A stretch of 64,000 bases of DNA from Monarcha castaneiventris obscurior. Lineage: Eukaryota > Chordata > Aves > Passeriformes > Monarchidae. The notes under the pieces were generated by a model. That model made no database searches. It saw only the letters and a program-made list of their open reading frames with translations, and was not told the DNA's origin. Positions 49,601 through 64,000 of the stretch are shown piece by piece. The DNA lies in contig JAMPIT010000484.1 in NCBI GenBank assembly GCA_026261815.1, forward strand, positions 14,358,501 through 14,422,500, given 5' to 3'. Position numbers and translations under genes: made by a program. Each line of letters starts with the position of its first letter. The stretch's first letter is position 1.

Positions 49601-51666
49601 GCCAGAGGGAAAAGCCCTGCTGGATCAGGGTATTAGACTGGTTCCTGGTGTAAGGAGCAGCCTTGGGAAGGTGGATGGAAGAAATGGGCAGTGGTTCATG
49701 GGAGGGCCAAACAAGGTGTGTGGGGAGGGATGGACAAGTGGGTGTAACAGCTGCTGGAAGGCTGTGCCTGTGAGATGAGAGCTGAATCCCTGCTTGCCCT
49801 CCCACGGGGCTTCGGTCGTCCTCTTGGAGCCCCTTGCACTGCCTTCCTGGCCTCCCTGGGCTGTGTTAGGACAGGTGGGTGTTCCTGCCACATTCCCCTG
49901 TCAGAGCTGACCCCACAGGGTGCCTGGCAGCAGCAGCTCTGCCCACCCCAGGCATTTATCCTGGCCAGGCAGAGTGGCCATGCCAGAGCCAGCCTTTGCC
50001 TGTGCGGAGGAGAGCTATGCTGCTGAAATGGGCAAATTCGCCAGCTGAGGCTGCTCGGACGTGATCAGAGGTGACAGAGCAGTGACAAAGTGCCTGGCTG
50101 AAGGGAAACAGGACTCAATTTATTGTCGCCCTTGGAGCAAGGGAGAGGAAGGTGGCTATGAGAATGAGGACAGCAGTGCTTTCCCGTGGTGGTGGTTTGG
50201 AGCAGTGTGTAGGTCAGCTTCATCCCTGTCTTCTTCTTCCTGAGCTGCTGCTCCTCTCCTCAGGAGCTTCTTTGCTTTGTGTCATGGAGTTACACGACAG
50301 CTTCTGAGCTGAAACATTTCCTGGGGTGTCAGGGGAGGGGTGCTGAGCAGGCAGGGCACTGCTTGGGGGGGGGTTGGTGTCACTCCTGTCCCCTCAGGTC
50401 TTAGAGGGACACAGGATGACCACGCATGACATGAGGCATGGTGGGAATGTGTCCATGTCACCTCAGGCCACCAATTTGGCCAAATCAGATTATTTCTTGT
50501 TTTGAGATCACCACTAAAGACCTTGCAAACCCTAAATTGTCTTCAAGGCTCAGGGTCTGCACACTCCCCTTCATCCCCCGCAGCTCTCCATCTTCCCAGA
50601 GGCTCCCTGCTGACCCACTGCCCTGCTGAGGTGGGACAGCATTTCCCACCTTTCTGCTGCCCACTCAGTGGCTGCTGTCCCCTTCAGCGAGCGCCTCGCT
50701 GCAGCGTGCAGAACATCCTTTTTAACTTAGAGTAAATGTAGTTTCCGTGTCGAGGTGCTCCTTGATGCTGCAGCAAAGGCGCTGCGTGTTAGTGGGCAGT
50801 GGTTCTTTCCTCCTTTCCATGGGAGGGGTCACCTGGCATTGCCTGGGGAGCGGCCGAGGGCTCAGCTCGTGCCAGCTGCCAAAAGGGCTGCCAAGATGAG
50901 AGGCTGGAGGCTCAGGTTCCTTTCCAGGATGAAGCCAATATGCCACCCAGGTGGGATGAAGCAGTGGGTGCACTGTGTCTGTGGATCTTTTCTGGCTACC
51001 CCTCATCCTGCTACCACTGCTGGGTCCTCTCGGAACAGCCGTCACTCAGCCGGCAGGACCGTGGGATGATGCTGCTCAGGAGGCAGAGGACTGCCATTTA
51101 CAAGCAGTTCTGCTGGCAGCTGCCCAGGCCAGTAAGAAAAACAGCACAGAGGAAAAGGATTTGAGGATGTTTGGAAGGAAAGTTCCCTCATTGGTGGGTC
51201 TCCTTCAGGAGATCAGTGGCTGCCACACAGCTGGAGGAGAGCAAGCAGCCCAGCCTTGGGCACACTGGCTGCAGGAGCTGTAGGAAGCTGGAAATGCCTG
51301 TGGAAGCCCAAGGCAGCCCCTTGCCAGCAGCTGAAGATGGAGCTGCACCAGCAGGAGACAGTGTGGAGGAGAGGGCTCTCCTCTCCCATCCAGGATGGTG
51401 ATGACCACAGGGAGGCTGTCGCTTCCCAGCCCTGTTGGTGGCAAGCCCCAGTCATCCATGAGTGCTGCTGCTGAGTGGGGTCCTCCTGGTTTCCCTCCTG
51501 ATGTGGGGCAGGATACTCAGCCGGGGCATCCAGCCCAGCACGGGTGGAGGTGCTGGGAAATGACGGAGCCTGGCACTCACTTCCCACTGATACAAGGCAG
51601 GCAAGGAGAAGAGGGAGTGGGGAGGGCCGTGATGGAAGAGCCTGCCCATTGTTTGTTGACGTATCG

Positions 51667-51730
51667 TAATTAACAATGTGGATCTGTGATGTCATAATTA
51701 ACCACGTGGATCTGTGATGTCATAATTAAC
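51667..51730. repeat. 28-bp tandem repeat with TAATTAAC and TGATGTCA sites
   Basis: TAATTAAC occurs at 51,667, 51,695 and 51,723, exactly 28 bp apart. Two full units run TAATTAAC, A/C-rich spacer, GTGGATCTGTGATGTCA; a third starts and then diverges. Each unit pairs a homeodomain-type TAATTA with a CRE-like TGATGTCA. A related TTGACGTATCG precedes the first copy, and more TAAT cores follow at about 51,836 and 51,858. It lies in intron 4, 0.9 kb before the last TEX264 exon. The repeat is certain; the regulatory reading is inference. Confidence 0.85.
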
Positions 51731-52642
51731 AGTGATTAATGTTTAACAGGAGGGTTTTGTCTCCTGGCTGGTTGCTCTGGCAACAGCACCGAGCTGCTGG
51801 TCTCAATCTGACACGTTCCTCTCCTTGTCGACTCGTTAATTGTGTTGTCGATCGAGCTAATGAGGCAGGGATCTGGGGAGGGGCAGGTGGGCCAAGGGGT
51901 CCATTGGGCAGGCAGAGGCAGCCTCTGGGAGCTTGGTCATGAAATGGGATGAGGCTGGCAGCCAGGCCATGTGGAGAAGCAGAGTGAACTGGGAAGGTTC
52001 CCCCTATCCTCTGGCACCCTGAGACCTGTCTGCTGCTGCCCTGCCTATCTTCACACTGCTGCCAGAGCTGCCGGCTGTGGGGGAGGCACAGAGGGAGCAG
52101 GAACAGGCTGTCAGGTGCTGAGGGCACCAGGATGCCCTGGTATGAGGCTGGGCATACACACCTGCCTCTGACAGCAGCACATGTGAGGATTTGCCCTTGT
52201 GCCATCATCCCCTTGGGTGCTTCAGCAATGCTGCAGCTCCGCATCACCCTCGCAGCACAGTGTCCTTCCTGCTCTTTGTCTCATTCCTGGTGCCATGCCA
52301 GAGACAGGCGTGCATTCTCCCTGAGGAGGGGCTTGCCAGGTCCTTGGTGTGTGCATGGAGAGCAGCTGTGGGGGCAGGTTGCAGCCAGGAGGTCAGGGCA
52401 TGGCTGGAAGCTGGTGGTTGTGCTGACTTGGGGGTTCCTGATTTCGGGGAGTAGTTTGAGCTCAGCTCATTCTTGGCCTGGTCATGTCTCAAAGACATAA
52501 GAGGTGACAAGAGGTAGGAGCTGGTCTCCACTGTGGCCTGATACCTCTGAGGCTTCTGGTGGCTTCGAAGGCTGTGGCACCCCATCCCCATTACCTCCTT
52601 CTTCCCACAGCATTCACTCCTTCCCCTTCTCTCTCCTCCCAG

Positions 52643-52956
52643 GGGTCGACACCATGAGTGAGACGAGCTCCATCAGCATGGAGGCCACGACTGACAGCAG
52701 AGACACCTCGGTGGCCACCTCCATCCTGCTGCCCTTCCCAGCAAGCCGTGGCCGGGAGGAGGCGGACAACCGCAGCGAGCACAGCTACAGCGAGTCGGGA
52801 GCCAGCGGCTCCTCCTTTGAGGAGCTGGACCTGGAGGTCGCCGGGGACGGGGAGGGAGCCCCGGGCCTGCTGCCTGATGTGGGCTACACGGGCAACCAGG
52901 AGGTCACAGACAAGTGGACCAAGGAGCCCATTGCTGCTGAGAGAGGAGAGGAGTGA
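52643..52956 (+). CDS. TEX264: TEX264 coding exon 4 (C-terminal tail with LIR motif, stop)
   Basis: Acceptor CTCCCAG ends at 52,642. The first two bases complete the split glycine codon, and the exon runs to TGA at 52,954-52,956. It encodes residues 225-328. MSETSSISME and NRSEHSYSESGASGSSFEEL match the human tail almost exactly. F283 and L286 are the LC3-interacting core residues (human F273/L276 by alignment), and S281/S282 are the serines that are phosphorylated in human. The end, EPIAAERGEE, parallels human EPTAPEKGKE. The linker around ATSILLPFPASRG is bird-specific relative to human. Confidence 0.97.
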
Positions 52957-53485
52957 AGAGAGACCTGGCTGCCTCACCTCCCGCCGGGGTCTGAGTTACT
53001 GGGAACCAGTTGCCTTTCCCACCTCCTTCCTCTCCAGCCAAGAGATTTTGGTCGCTGATTCCCCCCGGGACCTGCTCTCCCTCTTTGCAGAAAGGGTGTT
53101 TGACCATTTTTGGGGGTGCTGGGAGGTGGGGGGGCTTTCTGTGGTGCTTGGTGGCGCAGGGTAGGTGCAGGCTGGGGGGACAGCGAAATGCATTTGCCGT
53201 TTGTGTGTGTCCAGGCACGTCGCAGATTCCTTGCAGGTGTCTCGGGATGGTGGTGGATGTCAGAGAGTCCCCTCTGGTCTCTGCTGGTGCCCCTCTCACC
53301 CACAGCTTCTCTCTGCTGCACCACCGTGTTTTCTAGCACCAAAGAGCCGTGAGTTGGGTCAGTTGGGTTTGCTCCCCTCTTCCCTTCCCCTTGCTGAACA
53401 ATGGAAACATCCTGTGTAAATGTGGTCCTCCTGCCACTGCCACGGGCGCTTTGGGGTCTGTAATAAAGTGGATGCTTTTCCTCAC
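52957..53485 (+). other. TEX264: TEX264 3' UTR
   Basis: From the stop codon to the predicted cleavage site after the poly(A) signal, about 530 bases. A short UTR with no other coding frame of note. Confidence 0.8.
53462..53467 (+). terminator. TEX264: TEX264 poly(A) signal
   Basis: AATAAA on the + strand, followed by a G/T-rich stretch from about 53,485 (GGTGGCTGGTGCGTTGCTG), the usual downstream element. Cleavage is expected near 53,480-53,490. Confidence 0.85.
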
Positions 53486-54164
53486 TGGTGGCTGGTGCGT
53501 TGCTGATGTGTCCTTTGGCCGACCGTGCTGTCCTGCCCCATGGTGGGGAGTGGACTGTGGATGGGAGCTGTCCCCACGGCCCTCCACTGAGCTCAGGGGC
53601 TCTGCATCCCTGCTGCTCAAGCTTTTTTCCAGCCTGGGCAACCCAGCAGGGCACGGGGTCTGTCCCCAGTTTGTGCAAGCTGCAGGGAAGGAAGAGTCCC
53701 AGCTGCCGTGCTGAGCTGGGCAGAGCTGGAGGGAGGTGGCATCCCTGCTCCTCCTGGGAACCTGTGGAGAGTAAAACCAGTCTAAAGCCAGGTCCTTGGG
53801 CTGTTGCTGGGCCTCCTCCAGTGGCAGGGGACACCAGACTGCTTGCACTGTACCTTCCTGTCATCCCATCTGTCTGTCCTGCTGCTGTGGAATGCAGGCA
53901 GGGAGGGCTGCCTGTGCTGGTCCCAGTTCCCTGTCTCTCATCTTGGGACAAGGGAGCAGCCTGGACATCATGGCCATGGTGCCACAGGGCAATGCCAGGT
54001 GCCAGAGCACTTGCTGAGTGCCCTTGGTGCCTCCAGCAGCCCAGGGATTGTTTCCTGGTGGTCAAATGTGGCAGCCCGAAACTGGGATTTGGGGTAGGGG
54101 TGCCAGAGGCAGGGGAGGTCTGACTCTTTCCATGGTGGAAATGTGTCCTCTCTGGCTTGGAAAG

Positions 54165-54345
54165 GTCATGATTAGTCCTCAGCCAGTGATTGACACGAGA
54201 TTGTTCATAAATATTTTGTGCTCTGAGTGATAAAATATTAAACTCCTCCAGCCCACATGGAAAAATATTGCTCTTCCCGGTGTTTATCTTTGTTGCTGGT
54301 TATTACAAAACTGCCAAGCCCCCTGAAATATTTATGCTCGGCTGA
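54165..54345. promoter_or_regulatory. Candidate distal regulatory element upstream of GRM2
   Basis: An abrupt A+T-rich island between G+C-rich flanks. It contains TGATTGACA (PBX/MEIS-like, 54,187-54,195), three AAATATT-type words, TGTTTATC (forkhead-like, 54,281-54,288) and CTTTGTT (SOX-like) close together. This clustering resembles a conserved enhancer. It sits 1.6 kb upstream of the GRM2 island. Functional status is inferred. Confidence 0.35.
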
Positions 54346-54894
54346 GGCTCCCGGGGGCTTGGAGCCAGGCAGCGGATCCTAACGGTGCTTGTCCCCTGAC
54401 CCCACGGAAGCTGGGGACCAGGGGGCTTTGCCATCCTTCTCCTGCCATCCACAGCGCTGGAGCAGCGGCCGGGACGATGCAGCCAGTGCCGAGCTGTGTG
54501 TGAGCCAGCACCCCTCTGCTGGGGGGAAGCGGGACCACGGCCGTGCCAGCATCCCTTGGCACAACGCGTCTCCAGTCCTCCTCAGCCCTGTCCATCCTGG
54601 CCCGCGGTGGCAAGGTCCCCCAGCCCAGGCACCCTCCTTCCCCAGTGCCCCATTCTGTGCCAACAGTCTTGAAAGGAGGTGGGCAGGTGGGGTCTGGAGT
54701 CCTGCTGCTCAGAACTCCTGGGGGGACCTTGCCACGGATGTTCCGAGTTGTCGCCGGGGGGAAGGGAGTCCAGCAGAGTGCGTCTGACTCGCTGCAGTGC
54801 CCTTAACCCGCAGCCTGCAAGTGCAGCAGCTGGCAGGGGGGAAATTGAGGCACGCGGTGGGGAGGTGGTTACTCGGGGCAGTGCCCCAGAAGCA

Positions 54895-54973
54895 CCCCTG
54901 TCCCCTGTGTCATCCCCTGTGTCCTCCCCTGCCCCCTGTGTCATCCCCTATCCCCTGTGTCATCCCCTGTCCC
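54895..54973. repeat. Minisatellite with CCCCTGTGTCAT units
   Basis: Five imperfect units of CCCCTGTGTCATC, CCCCTGTGTCCTC and CCCCTATCC type in tandem. The unit length varies from 9 to 15 bases. Confidence 0.8.
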
Positions 54974-55384
54974 GTTCTCGTCTCTGAGTGACGGAGTTCT
55001 GGGGATGCAGTGCCGCGGGATCTGGGGCAGCCGAATAGCTCTGGAAAGAGTTTGGGCGAGTGGTGGAGATCTGGAACACAACCCTGCTGGTGCCTCCATT
55101 TTGTATGGTCCAAAGCCCTCCCCACCTTGGTGCTTGGGCTGCAGGCGAGTGCCGGGGCTGCGGGGAATGCAGACGGGCACTGAGGTAATGCTGGGCTCGT
55201 GGACTCCTCCCAACGACTTGAGGAGTGGGGAGCAGGCCAGGCAAGGGGGGAACAAACCCTGGGCCATCAGTTTGTGGCTGTGGAGCTTGAGCTGGGGCTG
55301 GGACCCCTCTCACTGGGCTGGTAATGAGCTGGGGGCTGTGGGGCAAGGGGAGCAGGTGCTGAGCTGTGCCCTGCCAGGTCTGCC

Positions 55385-55725
55385 ACGGTGCAGAGCCGGT
55401 CCTGCCTGCTCTGGCTGTGTCCTGCCTCTGCCCAGCCTGGATCTGACCATTCCTTGCTTGCATGTCGCCATGCCTTGCCTGTGTCCTGCCTGCATCTGGC
55501 TGTGTCCTGCCTGCATCTGGCTGTGTCCTGCCTGCCTCTGGCTGTGTCCTGCCTTGCCTGGCCACGTCCTGCTTGCATCCTGCCGATGCTCTGGCTCAGT
55601 CTGGCCATCCCTTGCCTGGATCTGGCTGTGTCTTGCCTGTGTTCTGCCTTCTCTGTCACGTCCTGCCCGTTCCTTCCTTCTCTGCCATGTCCTGCCCGTG
55701 CCCTGCCTGCGCCTGGCCATCTGCC
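55385..55725. repeat. 21-bp minisatellite (CTGTGTCCTGCCTGCATCTGG family)
   Basis: Three near-perfect 21-bp copies lie at 55,479-55,541, and degenerate copies extend about 100 bp left and 180 bp right. Because 21 is a multiple of three, all frames stay open and give fake repetitive peptides on both strands. It abuts the GRM2 CpG island. Confidence 0.9.
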
Positions 55726-55734
55726 CCCGGCTTT

Positions 55735-57020
55735 GCCCCTGCCCGGCTCCGCCGGTTCCGGAGCGAGCTGGGGGCAGTCGGGGCGGCCCCGGGGGTGCCG
55801 CTGCCCACCGGGCCGGGCCGGACCGGGGCCGGACCGGGGCGGGGGCCGGGGCCGGGCCGGGCGGGGGGCGGAGCGGCTCAGCTCTGCTCTGCTGGGGCTG
55901 GCGGAGTGTCAGAGGCGGCGGCGGGAGGCGGTGGCAGCCGCAGCTCCGAGACAGCCGCGGCACCGGCACCGGCTCCCGGCACGGTCCGCCGGGCCCAGGT
56001 AAGGGCTGCGGTCCCACCCCGGCGCTCCCATCGCCGTCACCTCGGTTCGCGCCGTGCCCCGGCGGCGCTTCGCTGTCTCCAGAGCCTCGGTGCCGGCGGT
56101 GGAGCGGCACGGAGACCGGCGATCCCCCGCAGCCGTCGGGGCCGCGCCACGGCGGGGTTTGGCTACCGGTGCCCGGTGCCGGGGCTTCTGGAGCTGCGGG
56201 ACGAGAGCAGAGCACGGGCACGGGCACGGGCACCGGAGGCGCCGGGGATGCGGGCGGTCAGGGTGGCACCGGGGCTGCTCCCGCCGCTCCCCCTTGCCCG
56301 GCTCAGGACGCGGGGCTCCGGGAGAACGGCTTGGGGACTCGTCGTCCCCACGGTGTCCCGGCAGCCCGAGCCCCGCAGTGGGCGCTCAGCGGGACCCGCC
56401 GCAGCCCGCGGCCGGGGCTGCCCGCCCGCACCGGGGCAGGGACGCGGGGTCACCGCCCGGCCCGGCAGGGACAGACCCCCGGCCCTGCGGTTCCCCGGCT
56501 CTCCCGTCAGGCTGTCCGGGCCGGGGAGAGCCGGGGCTTTGAGGGGGCTGTGCGTGTGCCGGGGCAGCCGGAGCTCGGGGCGCGTTCGGGACGGGATGTG
56601 GGGCGGCCGCGGGGGCGGCGGAGAGCCCCGGGGAGGCGCCTCGACCCCGCGGGGCACCGGGGCTGGCAGCCCTTGTGCAGGGGAGAGCTGGGGGCTCCTG
56701 GCAGTGTTCGGTGGCCGTGACACCTCTGGGACATCGGCGGGAGATGGCACTGCCCCTGCGCCCCCGCAGCACCGCCGCTCCCGCACACGCCCCGGGTGTC
56801 GCGCACACGCCCCGGGTGTCGCACACCCGCAGGATGATGCTGTCGGAGGGGTCAGGGCTCCTGGCAGGGCGTTGGGAGCGCTCAGGGCACGGAGGAGACA
56901 CGGCCCCTTCTCACCCACCGCACTCGCGATGCACCGGGAGGAGAGGCTGCCCGCAGCCGGCAGGAGCTTCCTGCCGAACCGTGGCCGTCGGGCTGGACTT
57001 GGCTCTGCCCTACCCGGTGT
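55735..57020. promoter_or_regulatory. GRM2: CpG island, presumed GRM2 promoter
   Basis: Dense CpG from about 55,735, with a run of GGGCCGG/GGACCGG words and a GGGGCGGGG box near 55,835, and no TATA box. It lies 3 kb upstream of the first GRM2 coding exon and contains a good splice donor at 55,999. Shorter CpG-rich sequence continues to about 57,020 in the first intron, including a duplicated CACACGCCCCGGGTGTCGC at 56,783-56,822. Confidence 0.75.
55870..55998 (+). other. GRM2: Probable GRM2 noncoding first exon
   Basis: A donor (GCCCAG then GTAAGG, GT at 55,999) ends a G+C-rich, ATG-free stretch within the island. With the acceptor at 58,860-58,861 it would form a 5'-UTR intron of 2.86 kb. 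The transcription start is not determined; 55,870 is approximate. Confidence 0.5.
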
Positions 57021-58861
57021 TTCGCTTCCCCAAATGTTCTGCAGAGATTTCAGGGGGCTGTCATCCCCCTGGCACTACGCCACTTGAGCTGAGCAGCTGC
57101 GGGAATGGCGGCAGCCCTGCTCGCTGTCCATCGCGGCTCGCAGCCGGGGGGGTGATGGTTTGCCCTTCAGAGGAGCTTGGCCTTTCTTCTGGTGGGTCCT
57201 GTCAGCCGCCCTAAAAGAGCTGAACCACAGGGACCCAGGTTCCCAGTGCCGCCGGACCTCTGTGCCAGGCTCAGCCTGCTGCTGATGGGCTCCATCAATA
57301 ATCCGTGTGCCTTGTGGCCTCTTTCCTGCTTGAGGAAACCCCGGGTCCCTTAGAAGCATTGATTCCTCAAATAAGGCAGGGACCCTTCCTTCTCTCATCT
57401 CCAAACTCCTTCACACTGTGGGGTCAGGTAGGAGATGCCCTGAGACAGCTGGGGACTCAGCAGCAGCACCTGAGAACAGGCATTTAGGGGCATGGAGGAA
57501 GAGGAGGAGGTCTGCACGTGTCAACCCACCCCATTACTCTCTGTGCCACACTGCTGCCCGCATCCCTCTGGGCATCACTGCCTGCTCCAGCTGCTTGCCG
57601 GAGGGCTCCTCCAGCACAGTCATCATGAGCTGGAGCTGTCTGGGAGCAGCATGGGGGCATCAAGGGGTCCTCTCCTCCTGCTCAGGGAGAGTAGCCTCAG
57701 TACTGGCTGCAGGGAACTGCAGCGGGGTCAGCACTCTCTGGCATCCCCCTCCCACCCTCTGTGCCCCCACGAGCACTGCTGGGCTGTGGAAGAGCCACGG
57801 TCCTGCCACAGCATCGGCAGCTTCCTGTTCCAGTGCAGCCTGAGGCTTCTGGACTGCCAAGGGGATCTCCTTCTCTCATGGCCCCTGAAACGCCAGCCCC
57901 GTGGGATTTCAGCAGTCAGCTTCAAATGGGAAACAAATCTCTCCCGTGATTTGGGAAAAGACAGCCAGTCTCGGAGGGGACTGCATCTTCTGCCAAAACA
58001 AGGCCTGCCTGCTGCAAAAGCCTTTGATTCCCCCGCGCCTCCTTGCTTTCTGCAGAGGGAGTCAGCAAACCTGGCTCTTACTTTTACTGAAATCTCTGAA
58101 TTTAGTATACAGGGAAGGAAGGGGCGGTGGTGAGAGAACAGACTCTGAAGCACCGCGACTGCCAGAGCCCTGTGCGTTGCTGCATGAGGGTGAAGCCAGT
58201 GGCGAGTCCCTGCTCCAGCCCCGTGCCACGGACAGCCCTGGGGCAGCAGCAGGGTGGGTGGGCTCCATGGCTGCGGGATGGGGGTTAAAATACTGTGGGC
58301 ACTGGGTGCTGTGGGGACGGTGGGCTCGTGGCTGGCTGCTTTTGGCAGTGCTCTTGGCTGGAGGCTGGGATCTGTCAGCACCCCTGATGCTGCTGCGTGG
58401 GTCCGGGGCTCGGCTTGGAGCCGGCCTTGGCTCTACCTGCCCAGCCCGTCCTCCCTATGCCAGGTGACATCCCTGGCTCTTTCCCCCTCCATGATATTTT
58501 AGGGCTGTCAAGCTGTCCCCCTGCAGGCTGTTCTGCCCGGTGCTGCCAGAGGGGCCAGCTCTGTGCCCACCTCTATGCCAGTGCATCCCTGGGAATGCTG
58601 TGGGGACACCAGTCCCTGTGCCCCTCCTTGTCCCGTGGGGTCTGTGTTACTGGTGTGTGTCCTGAGGGTTCTGGGTCACTGTGGGAGCTATTGCATCTTG
58701 CCTTTCTGCAGGGGACTTCTTCCTAAGGGCACCCTGGGTGCCCTTCCTAAGGGCAGCCTGGCAGGCTCATGCCCTTGCCCTCCCGTGCAGCACTGACTGC
58801 CCCTGTCCCTGTCGTGCCTTGCATCCCACAGCCCCAGCAGCTTTTCCCTTTGCTTTTCCAG
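55999..58861 (+). other. GRM2: GRM2 5'-UTR intron
   Basis: The left third is the tail of the CpG island; the rest has no coding or transposon signature. It contains a possible RE1 site at 58,219-58,239. It ends in TTTGCTTTTCCAG. Confidence 0.5.
58219..58239 (+). promoter_or_regulatory. Possible RE1 (REST/NRSF) half-conserved site
   Basis: Aligned to the 21-base RE1 consensus, about 14 positions agree, including an unbroken CCACGGACAGC covering the right half. The left half is poor. REST silences neuronal genes outside neurons, so a site 0.8 kb from the GRM2 start codon would make sense. Weak evidence. Confidence 0.3.

Positions 58862-64000
<5,139 letters not shown>

Larger units (their letters stand above)
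45745..52642 (+). other. TEX264: TEX264 intron 4 (6.9 kb)
   Basis: A phase 1 intron from GTATCC to CTCCCAG. It contains A+T-richer blocks that look non-random (46,490-46,640; 47,120-47,210; 48,640-48,700) and the 28-bp tandem element at 51,667-51,730. No exon or transposon was recognised. Confidence 0.8.
13400..53485 (+). other. TEX264: TEX264 gene span, ER-phagy receptor
   Basis: Joining the four coding exons gives 987 bases, or 328 residues plus stop, against about 313 in human. Residues 11-34 are a hydrophobic membrane anchor. Residues ~40-195 are the GyrI-like domain, read from conserved stretches such as SAGSPPVGNMTLAYKF, FKIFSFPAPSHVV and CPLARQGDFYVPEMKE. A low-complexity acidic/serine tail follows with the LC3-interacting motif SSFEEL at 281-286. 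The family protein sits in the ER membrane facing the cytosol and delivers ER to autophagosomes by binding LC3/GABARAP; it also acts with p97/VCP in repair of trapped topoisomerase 1. All donors and acceptors are GT/AG. Identification is confident; the 5' UTR structure is inferred. Confidence 0.95.
53490..55735. other. TEX264-GRM2 intergenic region
   Basis: 2.2 kb between the TEX264 poly(A) site and the GRM2 CpG island. It contains an A+T-rich candidate element (54,165-54,345) and two minisatellites (54,895-54,973 and 55,385-55,725). No gene was recognised; a long minus-strand frame over 52,974-54,065 has no family features. Confidence 0.8.

Noticed and set aside
52974..54065. 363-residue minus-strand open frame
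   Set aside because: It overlaps the TEX264 3' UTR on the opposite strand, shows no recognisable family features and has no plausible promoter or splice structure.
54957..57087. Open frames of 587 and 541 residues (and 307 on the minus strand) before GRM2
   Set aside because: They combine the in-frame 21-bp minisatellite with CpG-island composition. The repeat peptides LPASGCV and AGRTQPD are by-products of the repeat.

Overview
The window is vertebrate nuclear DNA, most likely from a bird. It has long introns, three CpG islands, and truncated CR1 LINE 3' ends of the kind common in birds and other sauropsids. It carries two spliced protein-coding genes on the + strand. Both were recognised by reading exon translations and splice sites and comparing them with remembered family members; no database search was run.

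Layout. (1) 1-540 is a very GC-rich CpG island with a CCAAT box and TATA box oriented rightwards, followed at once by a sense CR1 3' fragment (541-985). The gene it serves is not identifiable. (2) 986-12,700 shows no recognisable gene. (3) 12,720-14,380 is a second CpG island, taken as the TEX264 promoter. It has two opposed CTCF-like motifs, a likely noncoding first exon ending at 13,544 and a small candidate 5'-UTR exon at 14,482-14,549. (4) TEX264 coding exons lie at 15,717-15,995, 21,716-21,937, 45,573-45,744 and 52,643-52,956, with a poly(A) signal at 53,462. They encode a complete 328-residue ER-phagy receptor with its membrane anchor and LC3-interacting motif. The introns hold a ~440 bp (TTCC)n array, two antisense CR1 fragments, purine-rich tracts and several islands that look like regulatory DNA. 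(5) 53,490-55,735 is intergenic, with a TAAT/FOX/PBX-like A+T island and two minisatellites. (6) A third CpG island (55,735-57,020) is the presumed GRM2 promoter with a noncoding first exon ending at 55,998. (7) GRM2 coding exons lie at 59,024-59,482, 61,240-62,077 and 62,778-63,841. They give the first 787 residues of metabotropic glutamate receptor 2. The last ~85 residues lie beyond the right edge.

The order TEX264 then GRM2 on one strand matches the human 3p21 arrangement as I recall it, so this is probably a conserved syntenic block. The two genes have unrelated jobs (autophagy of the ER; presynaptic glutamate sensing) and separate promoters. No new protein system was found. The most unusual items are noncoding: a 28-bp tandem array of CRE-like plus homeodomain-like sites in TEX264 intron 4, an opposed CTCF-motif pair at the TEX264 promoter, a possible RE1 site and uORF upstream of GRM2, and a long polypyrimidine microsatellite.
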